Shown: positions 10,239-20,156 of the stretch, piece by piece
How the letters are laid out: each line of letters starts with the position of its first letter
How positions within the stretch are numbered: position 1 is the first letter of the stretch
Source of the DNA: an uncultured Sterolibacterium sp.
GTDB taxonomy: Bacteria > Pseudomonadota > Gammaproteobacteria > Burkholderiales > Rhodocyclaceae
Assembly (NCBI GenBank): GCA_903904605.1
Contig: CAIVDC010000070.1
Location: 29,714-93,713 of the forward strand
Reading direction: 5' to 3'
Length of the DNA: 64,000 nt
The notes under the pieces: model-generated
What the model was told of the DNA's origin: nothing
The model's database searches: none
What the model saw: the letters and a program-made list of their open reading frames with translations, nothing else
Program-made: the position numbers and the translations under genes

Positions 10239-11429
10239 TCAACCTCCCTCCTTGTGGTGCGCTTCGCCGGCCCAGATCAAGGCGCGTTGCGTCACGATCG
10301 GGCCCACCACCTCGAGCAGCAGGGCGATCGCGGCGACGCCGGCGACCTCGTCGAGCGCGTCGAGATTGAGGTGACGGGTCTGTTCCAGCAGCAGGACGAC
10401 AAACACCGAATTCGGCGTCATCGCCAGTCCCGTCAGAACCCCCTTGCGCCAGGTGATTCCACTCACGCGGGCGAACAGGGTCGTGGCCGCCGTCTTCACC
10501 AGCAGGCGCAGTGCGACCACGGCCAGCGCCAGCCCGATGCCGGACAGCACCTGCCGCCATTCGAGCGAGGCGGCAACGAAGACGAACAGCAGCACCGTCA
10601 GGAGGTCGCCGAGCGCGCCGAAGTTGCGCTGTGCCTGCGACAGGATCACCCGCCGGTGCCGGGCGACCAGGCCGAACACCAGCGCGGCCAGGAGCGGCGA
10701 GAACTTGAAGGCATGGGTCAGCGCCGTCAGCAGCAGGGTCGCCACGGCGAAGGCGACGGTGGCATTCCGGTCGATGCTGCCGATACTCCGCAGCAGTCCC
10801 GGCAGGGCAACGCCGAACAGGGCACCGATGCCGGCCGATACCGCGACCACGACGAGGCTGTTCCAGACAACATGGAAGATACTGCCGGCGCTGTTCAGTA
10901 TCGAATAGCCGATCACCGCCTTGAACACCACGACGGCGAGCACGCAGTTGAACGCCGACAGGTGCAGCAGCCGCTCGGTGACCTGGCCGGAACTCCTGAG
11001 TTCGTTCGCCACCCTGAGCACGGCCGCCGGGGACGTGGACATCGCCAGCGCCGCCAGCAGCAGCGAAGGCACGAGAGGCACGGCAAACGCCCGGGCCAGC
11101 ATGAACACGGCGGCGAAAGTACCGGCCGCCTCTACCGCGCTGGTCACGCCCAGCCACGGATTGGCGCGCAGCCAGCGCAGGTTGATGCGATAGCCCAGTT
11201 CGAACAGGATCAGCGCAAAAGCGAAGTCGGCCAGGAGCGCGACCGGACCGCCCGAAGGGTCGGAAAGGAATCCGCCCTGGTGCGCGGCCATCAGGAAACC
11301 GGCGACACCGTAGCTGCTGATGCGCGGCAGGGACAGCCAGCGGTGCCCTGCCTCGCCGGCCATCCAGGCGATGGCGATCGCAGCCGGCCAGGCGATGCCG
11401 CTCAATGTCGTCAGTAGCGTTTCCAGCAT
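10239..11429 (-). CDS. CPA2-type cation:proton antiporter membrane domain
   Basis: 396 aa multi-[24 protein letters not shown]; stop is 2 nt from the ligase start. Confidence 0.82.
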   Translation of the reverse strand: MLETLLTTLSGIAWPAAIAIAWMAGEAGHRWLSLPRISSYGVAGFLMAAHQGGFLSDPSGGPVALLADFAFALILFELGYRINLRWLRANPWLGVTSAVEAAGTFAAVFMLARAFAVPLVPSLLLAALAMSTSPAAVLRVANELRSSGQVTERLLHLSAFNCVLAVVVFKAVIGYSILNSAGSIFHVVWNSLVVVAVSAGIGALFGVALPGLLRSIGSIDRNATVAFAVATLLLTALTHAFKFSPLLAALVFGLVARHRRVILSQAQRNFGALGDLLTVLLFVFVAASLEWRQVLSGIGLALAVVALRLLVKTAATTLFARVSGITWRKGVLTGLAMTPNSVFVVLLLEQTRHLNLDALDEVAGVAAIALLLEVVGPIVTQRALIWAGEAHHKEGG

Positions 11430-11530
11430 CAGGCGTCCTTAGGCAAGCGGGGTGATTGCCGTCCGCGCTTACGCGGCGGCAAGCCTTTGGTGTGCTAGAT
11501 TGTACAGGCTACCGTCTTGGCCGATCGACC

Positions 11531-12142
11531 ATGTCCGCACCCTCACTGATAGCCTGTCGCGAATGCGACCTGCTGCACCGCCAGGCGCCGCTGCCGCCCG
11601 GCGGCGAGGCGCGCTGCACGCGCTGCGGAGCTCGCCTTTACCGCTGGACGCGCCCCGATGCCAACGATCGGACGCTGGCGCTGGCGCTCACCGCCTGCAT
11701 CCTCTTCATCGTCGCCAACGCCTTTCCGATCCTCGGCCTGGAAGTCCAGGGGGTCAGCGACAGCACGACGCTGCTCCATGCGGTGCAGTCGCTCTGGAAC
11801 GACGGCGCCTATGCGGTGGCGGCGCTGGTCTTCTTCACCACCGTCTTCGTGCCGGCAGCCGAACTCCTCGGCATGGTCTGGGTGCTGCTCGCCCTGCGCC
11901 TCGACGCGCGCGGCCAGGCCACGGTGCCGATGCTGCATTTCATCGAGAGCGTGAAGCCCTGGGGCATGGTCGAAGTGTTCGTGCTCGGCGTGCTGGTGTC
12001 GCTGGTCAAGCTCACGCACGTCGCGACGGTCGAGCCCGGCGTGGCGCTGTTTTCCTTCGCCGCGCTGATGGCGCTGATCGCCGCGACGGCCGCGGAATTC
12101 GACGCCGACGCCGCCTGGGCGCAGCTGGAGGCCGGGCGGTGA
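11531..12142 (+). CDS. pqiA: Paraquat-inducible protein A-like membrane protein (first half/paralogue)
   Basis: Zinc-ribbon-like CxxC...CxxC N-terminus and PqiA TM pattern (FIVANAFPILGLEVQG). Confidence 0.82.
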   Translation: MSAPSLIACRECDLLHRQAPLPPGGEARCTRCGARLYRWTRPDANDRTLALALTACILFIVANAFPILGLEVQGVSDSTTLLHAVQSLWNDGAYAVAALVFFTTVFVPAAELLGMVWVLLALRLDARGQATVPMLHFIESVKPWGMVEVFVLGVLVSLVKLTHVATVEPGVALFSFAALMALIAATAAEFDADAAWAQLEAGR

Positions 12143-12777
12143 GGCCGGCGCCGAGCGCATCCCGGACCGCGGCCCGTCAGGGCCTGCTCGCCTGCGAGGT
12201 ATGCGCGCTGGTCAGCCGCGCACCGCCGCCCGGTTGCGATGCCCGCTGCCCGCGCTGCGCGGCGGCGCTCCATAGCCGGAAACCGGCGAGCCTGGCACGG
12301 ACCTGGGCCTTCCTCATCGCGGCGATGCTGCTCTACGTGCCGGCCAATATCCTGCCCATCATGGATACCAGCTCGCTCTTCGGCACGGAGCGCAACACCA
12401 TCCTCTCCGGCATCGCCTTTCTGTGGACCTCGGGCTCCTGGGTACTTGCGGCGCTGGTGTTCTTCGCCAGCATCGTGGTGCCGCTGGCCAAGATGCTGGC
12501 GCTGACGCTCCTGGCCACCTCGGTGCAGATGCGCACCGCCTGGCAGCCGCGCACGCGCACGCGGCTGTACCGCGTGATAGAGTTCTCCGGGCGCTGGTCG
12601 ATGCTCGACATCTATGTCGTGACGATGCTGGTGGCCCTGGTCCAGATCAACACGCTCGCTTCGATACACGCCGGGCCGGGGGCGGCAGCCTTCGGCGCGG
12701 TGGTCGTGCTCACCATGTTCGCCGCCGCGAGCTTCGATCCGCGCCTGATCTGGGACACCCAAGGAGAACAAGCATAA
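12139..12777 (+). CDS. pqiA: Paraquat-inducible protein A-like membrane protein (second half/paralogue)
   Basis: GTG start with GTGA overlap to preceding gene; CEVCALVSR...CDARCPRC; YVPANILPIMDTSSLFG. Confidence 0.82.
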   Translation: MRPAPSASRTAARQGLLACEVCALVSRAPPPGCDARCPRCAAALHSRKPASLARTWAFLIAAMLLYVPANILPIMDTSSLFGTERNTILSGIAFLWTSGSWVLAALVFFASIVVPLAKMLALTLLATSVQMRTAWQPRTRTRLYRVIEFSGRWSMLDIYVVTMLVALVQINTLASIHAGPGAAAFGAVVVLTMFAAASFDPRLIWDTQGEQA

Positions 12778-14420
12778 CGCAGACGCCGCAGCTGCCGGAT
12801 CCGCTGGACATCCCCGAGGCGCGCGTGACGCCGCACCGGCGCTGGTCGCTGCAGCTGGTCTGGCTGATCCCGATCGTCGCCGCGCTGATCGGCGGCTGGC
12901 TCGCAGTCAAGGCCGTGATCGAGCGCGGCCCGACGATCAGCATCAGTTTCAGCACCGCGGAAGGACTGGAACCGGAGAAGACGCGCGTCAAGTACCGCAG
13001 CGTGGACATCGGCCACGTCACCGCCGTCGCGTTTTCCGAGGACCGAAAGCGGATCGTCGCGACGGTGGCCCTCTCCAAGCAGGCCGATCCCTTGCTCGTC
13101 GCCGACACGCGTTTCTGGGTGGTGCGTCCGCGCGTCACCGGCACGCAGATCTCGGGCCTGGGCACGCTGCTCTCCGGCGCCTACATCGGCATGGACGCGG
13201 GTACATCGAGCGAGCCGCGGAGCGAGTTCGTCGGCCTGGATGTGCCGCCCATCGTCACCGGCGATCTTCCCGGCCGCCAATTCCTGCTCCACGCCAGCGA
13301 TCTCGGCTCGCTGGATATCGGCTCGCCGGTGTACTTTCGCCGCGTCGAGGTCGGCTCCATCGTCGCCGACGAACTCGACAAGGACGGTGCGGGAGTCATG
13401 CTGCACGTGTTCATTCATGCGCCCTACGACCGTTATGTCAAGGCCGACACGCGTTTCTGGAACGCCAGCGGCTTCGACGTCGCGCTTGATGCCAATGGCA
13501 TTCGCGTGAACACCGAGTCGATTGCCTCGCTGCTGCTCGGCGGCGTCGCCTTCCAGGCCCCTCCCGAGTCCGCCCAGGCGCCGCCGGCGCAGGAGAATGC
13601 CCGCTTTCCGCTCTACCCGGACCGCGGCAAGGCGATGCGCCTGCCCGATACCGCCGAGGAGACCTACCAAGTGGTGTTCGACGAGTCGGTGCGCGGCCTC
13701 TCGATCGGCGCGCCGGTGGACTTCCGCGGCGTGCTGGTGGGCGAAGTCACCGCCATCGATGTCGACTTCGATCCGAAGAACGCCACGATCCGCATTCCGG
13801 TCGAAGTCCGGCTCTACCCCGACCGGCTGCGCGGCAGGGGCAAGCCGGGCGCCGTGCCGCCCGGTGCGCTCATCGACCGACTGGTCCGTCGCGGTCTGCG
13901 TGCCCAGCTGAAGAGCGGCAGCCTGATCACCGGCCAACTTTTCGTCGCGCTCGATTTCTTTCCCGGGGAAGCGCAGGCGACGGTGCTGAGGCGCAACGGC
14001 CGCGCCGAGATTCCCACCGTGGCGAGCAGCCTCCAGGAACTGCAGACGACGCTGCTGCGCTTCGCCCGCAAGCTGGACAGGCTGCCGCTGGAGGCCACGG
14101 TCGGCGACGCACGCAAGACGCTGAAGGCGCTCGAAAGCACGCTTGCCGCAAGCGAGCATGCCGTGAAAATGATCGACAGCGATCTCGCGCCGCAAGCGGC
14201 GCGCACGCTGGCGGACCTCGGCCGCACCTTGTCGGGCGTGGACAAGACGCTCGCCGGCCTCGACGCCTTGCTCGCCAAGGATGCGCCCGTGCAGCGCGAC
14301 TTGCACGACACGCTGCGCGAGGTCGCGCGCGCGGCCGAGGCGCTGCGCAATCTCGCCGATTACCTCGGGCGCAACCCGGGTGCGATCCTGCGCGGCGGCA
14401 CCGGGGAACAGCCGCCGTGA
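12774..14420 (+). CDS. pqiB: PqiB/MCE-domain (MlaD-like) intermembrane transport protein
   Basis: Repeated MCE domains (ISISFSTAEGLEPEKTRVKYRSVDIGHVTAV...); start uncertain: ATA at 12774 with AAGGAG 7 nt upstream, or GTG at 12825. Confidence 0.85.
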   Translation: MTQTPQLPDPLDIPEARVTPHRRWSLQLVWLIPIVAALIGGWLAVKAVIERGPTISISFSTAEGLEPEKTRVKYRSVDIGHVTAVAFSEDRKRIVATVALSKQADPLLVADTRFWVVRPRVTGTQISGLGTLLSGAYIGMDAGTSSEPRSEFVGLDVPPIVTGDLPGRQFLLHASDLGSLDIGSPVYFRRVEVGSIVADELDKDGAGVMLHVFIHAPYDRYVKADTRFWNASGFDVALDANGIRVNTESIASLLLGGVAFQAPPESAQAPPAQENARFPLYPDRGKAMRLPDTAEETYQVVFDESVRGLSIGAPVDFRGVLVGEVTAIDVDFDPKNATIRIPVEVRLYPDRLRGRGKPGAVPPGALIDRLVRRGLRAQLKSGSLITGQLFVALDFFPGEAQATVLRRNGRAEIPTVASSLQELQTTLLRFARKLDRLPLEATVGDARKTLKALESTLAASEHAVKMIDSDLAPQAARTLADLGRTLSGVDKTLAGLDALLAKDAPVQRDLHDTLREVARAAEALRNLADYLGRNPGAILRGGTGEQPP

Positions 14421-15010
14421 GACGCCGCGGCCTGCTGCTGGCGGCGTCCTTGCTCCTGGCCGCCTGCGCGACGCCGGTCGCGACGCGCTACTTCACGCTG
14501 CAAGGCGAACCGCCGACGGCCGTGCCCGCGGGAGCCGCAGCACCCGCCTACCATGTCGCGATCGGCCCGGCCACCGTGCCGGAGGCATTGGACCGGCAGC
14601 AGCTCGTGCTCCGCGTCGGGCCGCATCGCGACGTGATTTCCGACGCCGACCGCTGGTCCGCACCCTTGAAACGCGAGATTCCGCGCGTCATCGCCGAGCA
14701 GGTGGCACAAGATCTGCCCGCGGCGGGCGTCGCCGTTGACTCGGAGTACGGCGGGCAGGACGCGGACTACCGGGTATCGATCGACGTGCTGCGTCTCGAG
14801 GCGGTGCCCGGCGGTTCGGTCACGTTCGAAGCGGCGTGGAGTGTGCGCAGCGGCAGCGGCGTTCGCCTGCACGAAGCGCGTTCCCTGTTCGTCGAGACGG
14901 TGCAGGCCCCGGGAGTGGCTCCGCTCGTCGCGGCCCAGGCAAAAGCCGTGGCCGCCCTGGGGCACGAAATCGCCGGGGCGCTGGCGGGCCTCAGGCGGGG
15001 CAAACGATAG
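14417..15010 (+). CDS. pqiC: PqiC/DUF330-type ABC transport auxiliary lipoprotein
   Basis: Signal peptide with lipobox LLLAAC; RYFTLQ and VGPHRDVISDADRWSAPLKREIPRVIAEQVAQDL; overlaps pqiB. Confidence 0.8.
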   Translation: MRRRGLLLAASLLLAACATPVATRYFTLQGEPPTAVPAGAAAPAYHVAIGPATVPEALDRQQLVLRVGPHRDVISDADRWSAPLKREIPRVIAEQVAQDLPAAGVAVDSEYGGQDADYRVSIDVLRLEAVPGGSVTFEAAWSVRSGSGVRLHEARSLFVETVQAPGVAPLVAAQAKAVAALGHEIAGALAGLRRGKR

Positions 15011-15043
15011 GCGCCCGGCCGCTCGGCGCAACCCCCCTGACCT

Positions 15044-16987
15044 TCAGATTCCGACCTGCAAACCCACCGTCATGGTCTGGGCGGCGGGCAGATGGTAGGT
15101 GGCCGTCGCGTCCTGGGTATTGCGTGCCAGGAACGCAAAGAGCTTGTCGCGCCAGATGGCCATGCCCTGGAGCTTGCGCCCGGCCAGTAGGTCGACCTGG
15201 CCGATCATGTAGTGGACCTCGTCCATCTCCAGGTGCAAACCGAACCGGGCACAGGCACTCAACTCGGAAGGAATGTTGGGCGTCTGCATGAATCCATAGC
15301 GCAGCACGATGCGATGAAACCCCGCGTCGAGCTGGGTGAATTCGATGCGCTCGTCGCCCCGGGTGGTGGCGATCGGTTCAATCACCACCGTCACCAGGAT
15401 CACCTGCTCATAAAGCACGCCGGTGTGCCGCAACAGCTTCTGCAGCGAGGGCGGCGTCTGCTCCAGGCGGCCCGTAAAAAATACCGCGGTGCCCGGAATA
15501 CGGGGGATCTGCTCGCCCGTCACGCTCCCGATGAAGGTTTCCAGATTCGGCGTGCTGCTGGCAATTTGTTCCGCCAATATGGCCGCACCGCGGCGCCAGG
15601 TGGTCATGACCGTGAATAACACCGCGCCGATCAGCACCGGCAGCCAGCCGCCGTCGGGTATCTTGAACATGTTGGCGCCTAGGAAGCCCAGATCGATGGC
15701 CAGGAACGCGACCAGGAAGACCAGTGCCGCGGGCAGCCTCCAGCCGCCGCGCTCGCGGGCGACGTTGAAGGCCAGCACCGTCGTGATCGCCATGGTCGAG
15801 TTGACCGCGACACCGTAGGCTGCTGCCAGGTTGCCTGAGGAACGGAAGGCGAGCACCAGGCCGATGGCGGCGACCATCAGGATCCAGTTCACGGCGGGCA
15901 TGTAGATCTGTCCGCGCGCGTCGGCGGAAGTCTGCGCCACCGTGAGCCGCGGCAGGCGGCCCAACTGCATCGCCTGGCGGGTCATCGAGAAGGCGCCGGT
16001 AATGACCGCCTGCGAGGCGATGCAGGTCGCCGCCGTGGCCAGCAGGATCAGAGGGTAGAGTCCCCAGGACGGCGCAAGCTGAAAGAAAGGATGGATGCTC
16101 TTGCCCGGGTCGGCCAGGAGCAGCGCGCCGTGCCCGAAGTAGTTGATGAGCAAGGCGGGCAGGACGAAGGCAAACCAGACCTGGCGTATCGGCTTGCGGC
16201 CGAAATGGCCGAGGTCCGCATACAGCGCCTCGCCGCCCGTGGTGACGAGGAACACGGCATAAAGCACGAAATAGCCGGTCATGCCGTTGTCCGCGAAAAA
16301 CCTCACCGCGTACCAGGGGTTGACGGCGAGCAGCACTTGCGGCGCCTGGAGAATGCCGCGCATGCCCAGGAGCGCGAGCACGGCGAACCAGATCAGGGTC
16401 AGCGGGCCGAAGGCTGCGCCGAGTATGGCCGTGCCATGGCGCTGCACGCCGAACAGCAGCATCAGGATGATCACCGTGATCGGAATCACATAGTCGTGCA
16501 GGGCCGGCGCAGCGAGTTGCAGGCCCTCTACCGCGCTCAGCACCGAGATCGCCGGCGTGATCATCGCCCCGCCGAACAGCATCGAGGCGCCGAGGACACC
16601 CAGCAGGATCAGGGCTCGTCGGCTCCAGTTCTTCTGGTTTCGTTCCGGCCGGAGCAGGGCCAGCAAGGCGAAGGTGCCACCTTCGCCGCGATTGTCGGCG
16701 CGCAGCACATAGACCATGTACTTCATTGAGATGACCAGGATCAGCGTCCAGAAGATCAGCGAGAGTATGCCCAGGACGTTGCCGGCCGTGACCGGGAGGG
16801 GATTCTTGCCGGCGAAGCATTCGCGCAAGGCGTAAATCGGGCTGGTGCCGATGTCCCCGTAGACCACCCCGAGCACGGCGATGGCAAGGACCGCGAACGA
16901 CTGGCTGTGGGCCGTGGCCGCCGGTGCGCGCTCCAGCGCCTCCCTTTGGGCATTGCGGCCTGCCGCCCTCGTTGACCCTGCTGACAT
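15044..16987 (-). CDS. kup: Kup family potassium uptake protein
   Basis: LAIAVLGVVYGDIGTSPIYALRECF, KYMVYVLRADNRGEGGTFALLAL; start MSAGSTRAAG. Confidence 0.93.
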   Translation of the reverse strand: MSAGSTRAAGRNAQREALERAPAATAHSQSFAVLAIAVLGVVYGDIGTSPIYALRECFAGKNPLPVTAGNVLGILSLIFWTLILVISMKYMVYVLRADNRGEGGTFALLALLRPERNQKNWSRRALILLGVLGASMLFGGAMITPAISVLSAVEGLQLAAPALHDYVIPITVIILMLLFGVQRHGTAILGAAFGPLTLIWFAVLALLGMRGILQAPQVLLAVNPWYAVRFFADNGMTGYFVLYAVFLVTTGGEALYADLGHFGRKPIRQVWFAFVLPALLINYFGHGALLLADPGKSIHPFFQLAPSWGLYPLILLATAATCIASQAVITGAFSMTRQAMQLGRLPRLTVAQTSADARGQIYMPAVNWILMVAAIGLVLAFRSSGNLAAAYGVAVNSTMAITTVLAFNVARERGGWRLPAALVFLVAFLAIDLGFLGANMFKIPDGGWLPVLIGAVLFTVMTTWRRGAAILAEQIASSTPNLETFIGSVTGEQIPRIPGTAVFFTGRLEQTPPSLQKLLRHTGVLYEQVILVTVVIEPIATTRGDERIEFTQLDAGFHRIVLRYGFMQTPNIPSELSACARFGLHLEMDEVHYMIGQVDLLAGRKLQGMAIWRDKLFAFLARNTQDATATYHLPAAQTMTVGLQVGI

Positions 16988-17081
16988 GCTGACCTCCGGT
17001 TGAACGCCGCCATTGTACTGCGCAATGAAAAAGGCTCCGCGGACCGGCCGCACGCCGGTCGCAGCGGGGCACGACGCCGTA

Positions 17082-17110
17082 TCGACGGCGACTGGCCCTT
17101 GTCTTATAAT
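17082..17110 (+). promoter_or_regulatory. Putative sigma70-type promoter
   Basis: TCGACG -17 nt- TATAAT, 84 nt upstream of the MscS-family ATG. Confidence 0.4.
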
Positions 17111-17194
17111 CCGCTGCCCGCGCCGGCGCCGCCGGACCGGACTCAATGCCTGTCCAACGGGATTGCCGGTCAACCTTCTGGAATTCTGCAAATC

Positions 17195-18922
17195 ATGACC
17201 CGCAAAGCCTACCCGATGCGCAGCTGGACCATGCTGATTCTGTGCTGCGCTTTCGCAGCCTGCGGGGCGTTGGCGCAGTCGCCCGCCGCAGGCGTGCAGG
17301 CGCCGGCCGCGGCGCAGCAGAATAGCTCGGCCGAGCCGACCCGGGCCCCCGTGGTCTTGAAGGGCAAGACGCTTTTTTACGTGAAGGAACGGGTATATTC
17401 GTTTTCTCCGGAAGAACGGGCGCAGGCCATCTCCGAAAGAATCCGGCGGCTCTATGAAGACTCCAGGATTTCCATCGACGCCATTCACATCGAGGAGCAG
17501 GAAACGGCCAGCGACATCGTGACCGGCGATTTCACGATCATGGCCGTGACCGATAAGGACGCGCTGGCCGCCGGGCGCACCCGTCAGGAACTGGCCGAAG
17601 AGTACGCACAGTTGATCCGGACCGTCGCCAAGGAACTGGAGCACGACTACAGCCTGCGCTCCATCGTTCTCGGCGCCGTCTGGACCTTGCTCGCCACCGT
17701 GGCGCTGTTGCTGACGTTCAAATTGATCAGCCTGTTCTTCGCCAGGATCTATCGCAAACTGGACGGGTGGCAGGGCACGCGCATCCGCCCCTTGCGCATC
17801 AAGGAGCTCGAACTGCTCTCGGCCGAACGGATCACGGGGGCCCTGATTGCGCTGGCCAAGGCGGCGCGCATCGGCATGGCCCTGGTGTTGCTGTATATCT
17901 ATCTGCCCCTGGTCTTCAGCTTCTTTCCGTGGACGCGCGGCTGGACCGTCGTTCTGTTCGAGTACGTGATGCGTCCGCTCCGTCTCGTCTGGGACGCCGT
18001 CACGACCTACCTGCCCAACCTCTTCTTCATCGCCGTCATTGCGGCGGTGGCCTTCTACGCGATCAAGCTGATGAAATTCATATTCACCGAAATCGGCAGG
18101 GAAACGATCGAACTGCCCGGCTTTTACCCGGACTGGGCCGAGCCCACCTACAAGATATCGCGGTTTCTCCTGATCGCCTTCACCGCGGTCGTCATCTTCC
18201 CCTACCTGCCGGGCTCCCACTCGCCGGCGTTCCAGGGCATCTCCATTTTCCTCGGCGTGCTCTTCTCGCTGGGCTCGACCTCGGCCGTGGCCAACATGGT
18301 CGGCGGAATAGTCCTGACCTATACGCGCGCCTTTCAGATCGGCGACCGCGTTCAGATCGGCGACCGCGTTCAGATCGGCGACGCGATCGGCGACGTAACG
18401 GAAAAGACGCTGCTGGTGACGCGGGTGCGGACCATCAAAAACGTGGATATCTCCATTCCCAACGCCATGGTGCTGAGCAGCCACATCATCAACTTCAGCT
18501 CTTCGGCGCAGGAGCACGGCTTGATCCTCCATACTGCCGTGACCATCGGGTACGACGCGCCGTGGCGGCAGGTGCACGAATTGCTGAGGGCGGCTGCCGA
18601 TGCAACGTCCGACATTCTGAAGGAACCCAAGCCCTTCGTGCTGCAGACGAGCCTGGACGACTTCTACGTCAGCTACCAGTTGAATGCCTATACCGACCGG
18701 CCGGCCGTCATGGCAGGCACTTATTCGGAACTGCACCAGAACATTCAGGACAGGTTCAACGAGTCGGGCGTCGAGATCCTGTCGCCGCATTACGGCGCGA
18801 TGCGCGACGGCAACCGCACCGCCATCCCGGACGACTACCTGCCCAAAGGCTACGAAACGCCCGCCTTCCGCATCTGGCCGCTGCAGGACCTCTTCTGGGG
18901 CAAGGGCGGGAAATCGGCGTAG
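17195..18922 (+). CDS. MscS-family mechanosensitive channel with N-terminal secreted domain
   Basis: Signal peptide, TM helices, MscS core (FQGISIFLGVLFSLGSTSAVANMVGGIVLTYTRAFQIGDRVQIG). Confidence 0.85.
   Translation: MTRKAYPMRSWTMLILCCAFAACGALAQSPAAGVQAPAAAQQNSSAEPTRAPVVLKGKTLFYVKERVYSFSPEERAQAISERIRRLYEDSRISIDAIHIEEQETASDIVTGDFTIMAVTDKDALAAGRTRQELAEEYAQLIRTVAKELEHDYSLRSIVLGAVWTLLATVALLLTFKLISLFFARIYRKLDGWQGTRIRPLRIKELELLSAERITGALIALAKAARIGMALVLLYIYLPLVFSFFPWTRGWTVVLFEYVMRPLRLVWDAVTTYLPNLFFIAVIAAVAFYAIKLMKFIFTEIGRETIELPGFYPDWAEPTYKISRFLLIAFTAVVIFPYLPGSHSPAFQGISIFLGVLFSLGSTSAVANMVGGIVLTYTRAFQIGDRVQIGDRVQIGDAIGDVTEKTLLVTRVRTIKNVDISIPNAMVLSSHIINFSSSAQEHGLILHTAVTIGYDAPWRQVHELLRAAADATSDILKEPKPFVLQTSLDDFYVSYQLNAYTDRPAVMAGTYSELHQNIQDRFNESGVEILSPHYGAMRDGNRTAIPDDYLPKGYETPAFRIWPLQDLFWGKGGKSA
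18335..18382 (+). repeat. In-frame 18-bp tandem repeat inside MscS coding sequence
   Basis: cagatcggcgaccgcgtt occurs twice exactly (18335-18352, 18353-18370), then partial third unit cagatcggcgac. Confidence 0.95.
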
Positions 18923-18945
18923 CGGGCATCACCAGGCGGAGCAAG

Positions 18946-19878
18946 ATGGAAGAACTGATTCATAAGTGGCTGTACGACCCGACCACGGGAAGATTGGTTT
19001 CGGCAATCATCGGGATCGTGGTCGTCTATGTCATCATCCATGTACTGCAGCGCTCGATAGCCAGGCGCATCCATGATTCCGCCACGCGCTACCGCGCCCG
19101 CAAGTTCGTCGCCTTTCTCGGCTATGCGGCGGCACTCCTGCTGGTGGCCGGGATCTTCAGCGACCGCTTCGGCCAGCTGACGGTCGCCTTCGGCGTGGCC
19201 GGTGCTGGGATTGCCTTTGCGCTGCAGGAGGTCATCGCCAGCATCGCCGGCTGGGTCGCGCTTTCCTTCGGCAGCTTCTACAGGCCGGGAGACCGCGTGC
19301 AACTGGGCGGCATCCGCGGCGACGTCATCGACATCGGGGTCTTGCGCACCACCCTGATGGAGTGCGGGCAATGGGTCAACAGCGACCTCTATAACGGGCG
19401 CATCGTTCGCATCGCCAACAGTTACGTGCTGAAAGAGCCAGTGTTCAATTACTCCGCCGACTTTCCCTTCCTCTGGGACGAAATCACTCTACCCGTGCGC
19501 TACGGCTCCGAATGGGAATACACCCGGGAGGTTCTCGGCCGGGTGGTGAACGAAGTCTGCGGTGACCATGCCATCCGTTCGCTGGAAGCCTGGAAGCAAG
19601 CCGTGCGCAAGTATCAACTCGAGGACGTCCCGATCGAGCCGATGATCACGCTGGCGGCGACCGACAACTGGATCGAGTTCACCCTGCGCTATATCGTGGA
19701 CTATCGCAAGCGCCGCTTCGTCAAGGACCGCCTCTTTACCAGAATACTCGAAGAGGTCGACCGCTCCGGCAACCGCATCCGGCTGGCCTCGGCCACTTTC
19801 GAATTGACCAACCTGCCCCGCTTCGACGTGCAGTTCGACCATGGCAAGGGCAGGATCGACTCGTCCTTCATGCCCTGA
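18946..19878 (+). CDS. MscS-family mechanosensitive ion channel
   Basis: AFGVAGAGIAFALQEVIASIAGWVALSFGSFYRPGDRVQLGGIRGDVIDIGVLRTTL. Confidence 0.87.
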   Translation: MEELIHKWLYDPTTGRLVSAIIGIVVVYVIIHVLQRSIARRIHDSATRYRARKFVAFLGYAAALLLVAGIFSDRFGQLTVAFGVAGAGIAFALQEVIASIAGWVALSFGSFYRPGDRVQLGGIRGDVIDIGVLRTTLMECGQWVNSDLYNGRIVRIANSYVLKEPVFNYSADFPFLWDEITLPVRYGSEWEYTREVLGRVVNEVCGDHAIRSLEAWKQAVRKYQLEDVPIEPMITLAATDNWIEFTLRYIVDYRKRRFVKDRLFTRILEEVDRSGNRIRLASATFELTNLPRFDVQFDHGKGRIDSSFMP

Positions 19879-20156
19879 TGCCGTGTGCGGCCCGCAAGGG
19901 CGTGGCGTCGCGCCGGGCAGGAACGATCAACGGCCGGCGCGACTCTTTGTGCGCCGCTCCGGTTGCGCTACCGTTGGTCTTCCTGATGCGTCCGGGGCCG
20001 CGGCGATGAACGCCCGCAGGCGGGTTACCCGCGCTGCCGAAAACCCCGCCGAGCCCTCTCCCGAAAGTTATAATGCGCAGCCAGCAGCCGGAATGCTGCG
20101 GACCTTGCCGTCGTCCGGCAAGTGCGGGAGACAGGGCGAATCAGCGGGGGAGAACC

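Noticed and set aside
16988-18790. Extension of the kup ORF (1248 aa) with VADLNAVADLNAVADLKG repeat
   Set aside because: Antisense of the MscS gene; the repeat is the reverse reading of the 18-bp MscS duplication; Kup starts at 16987
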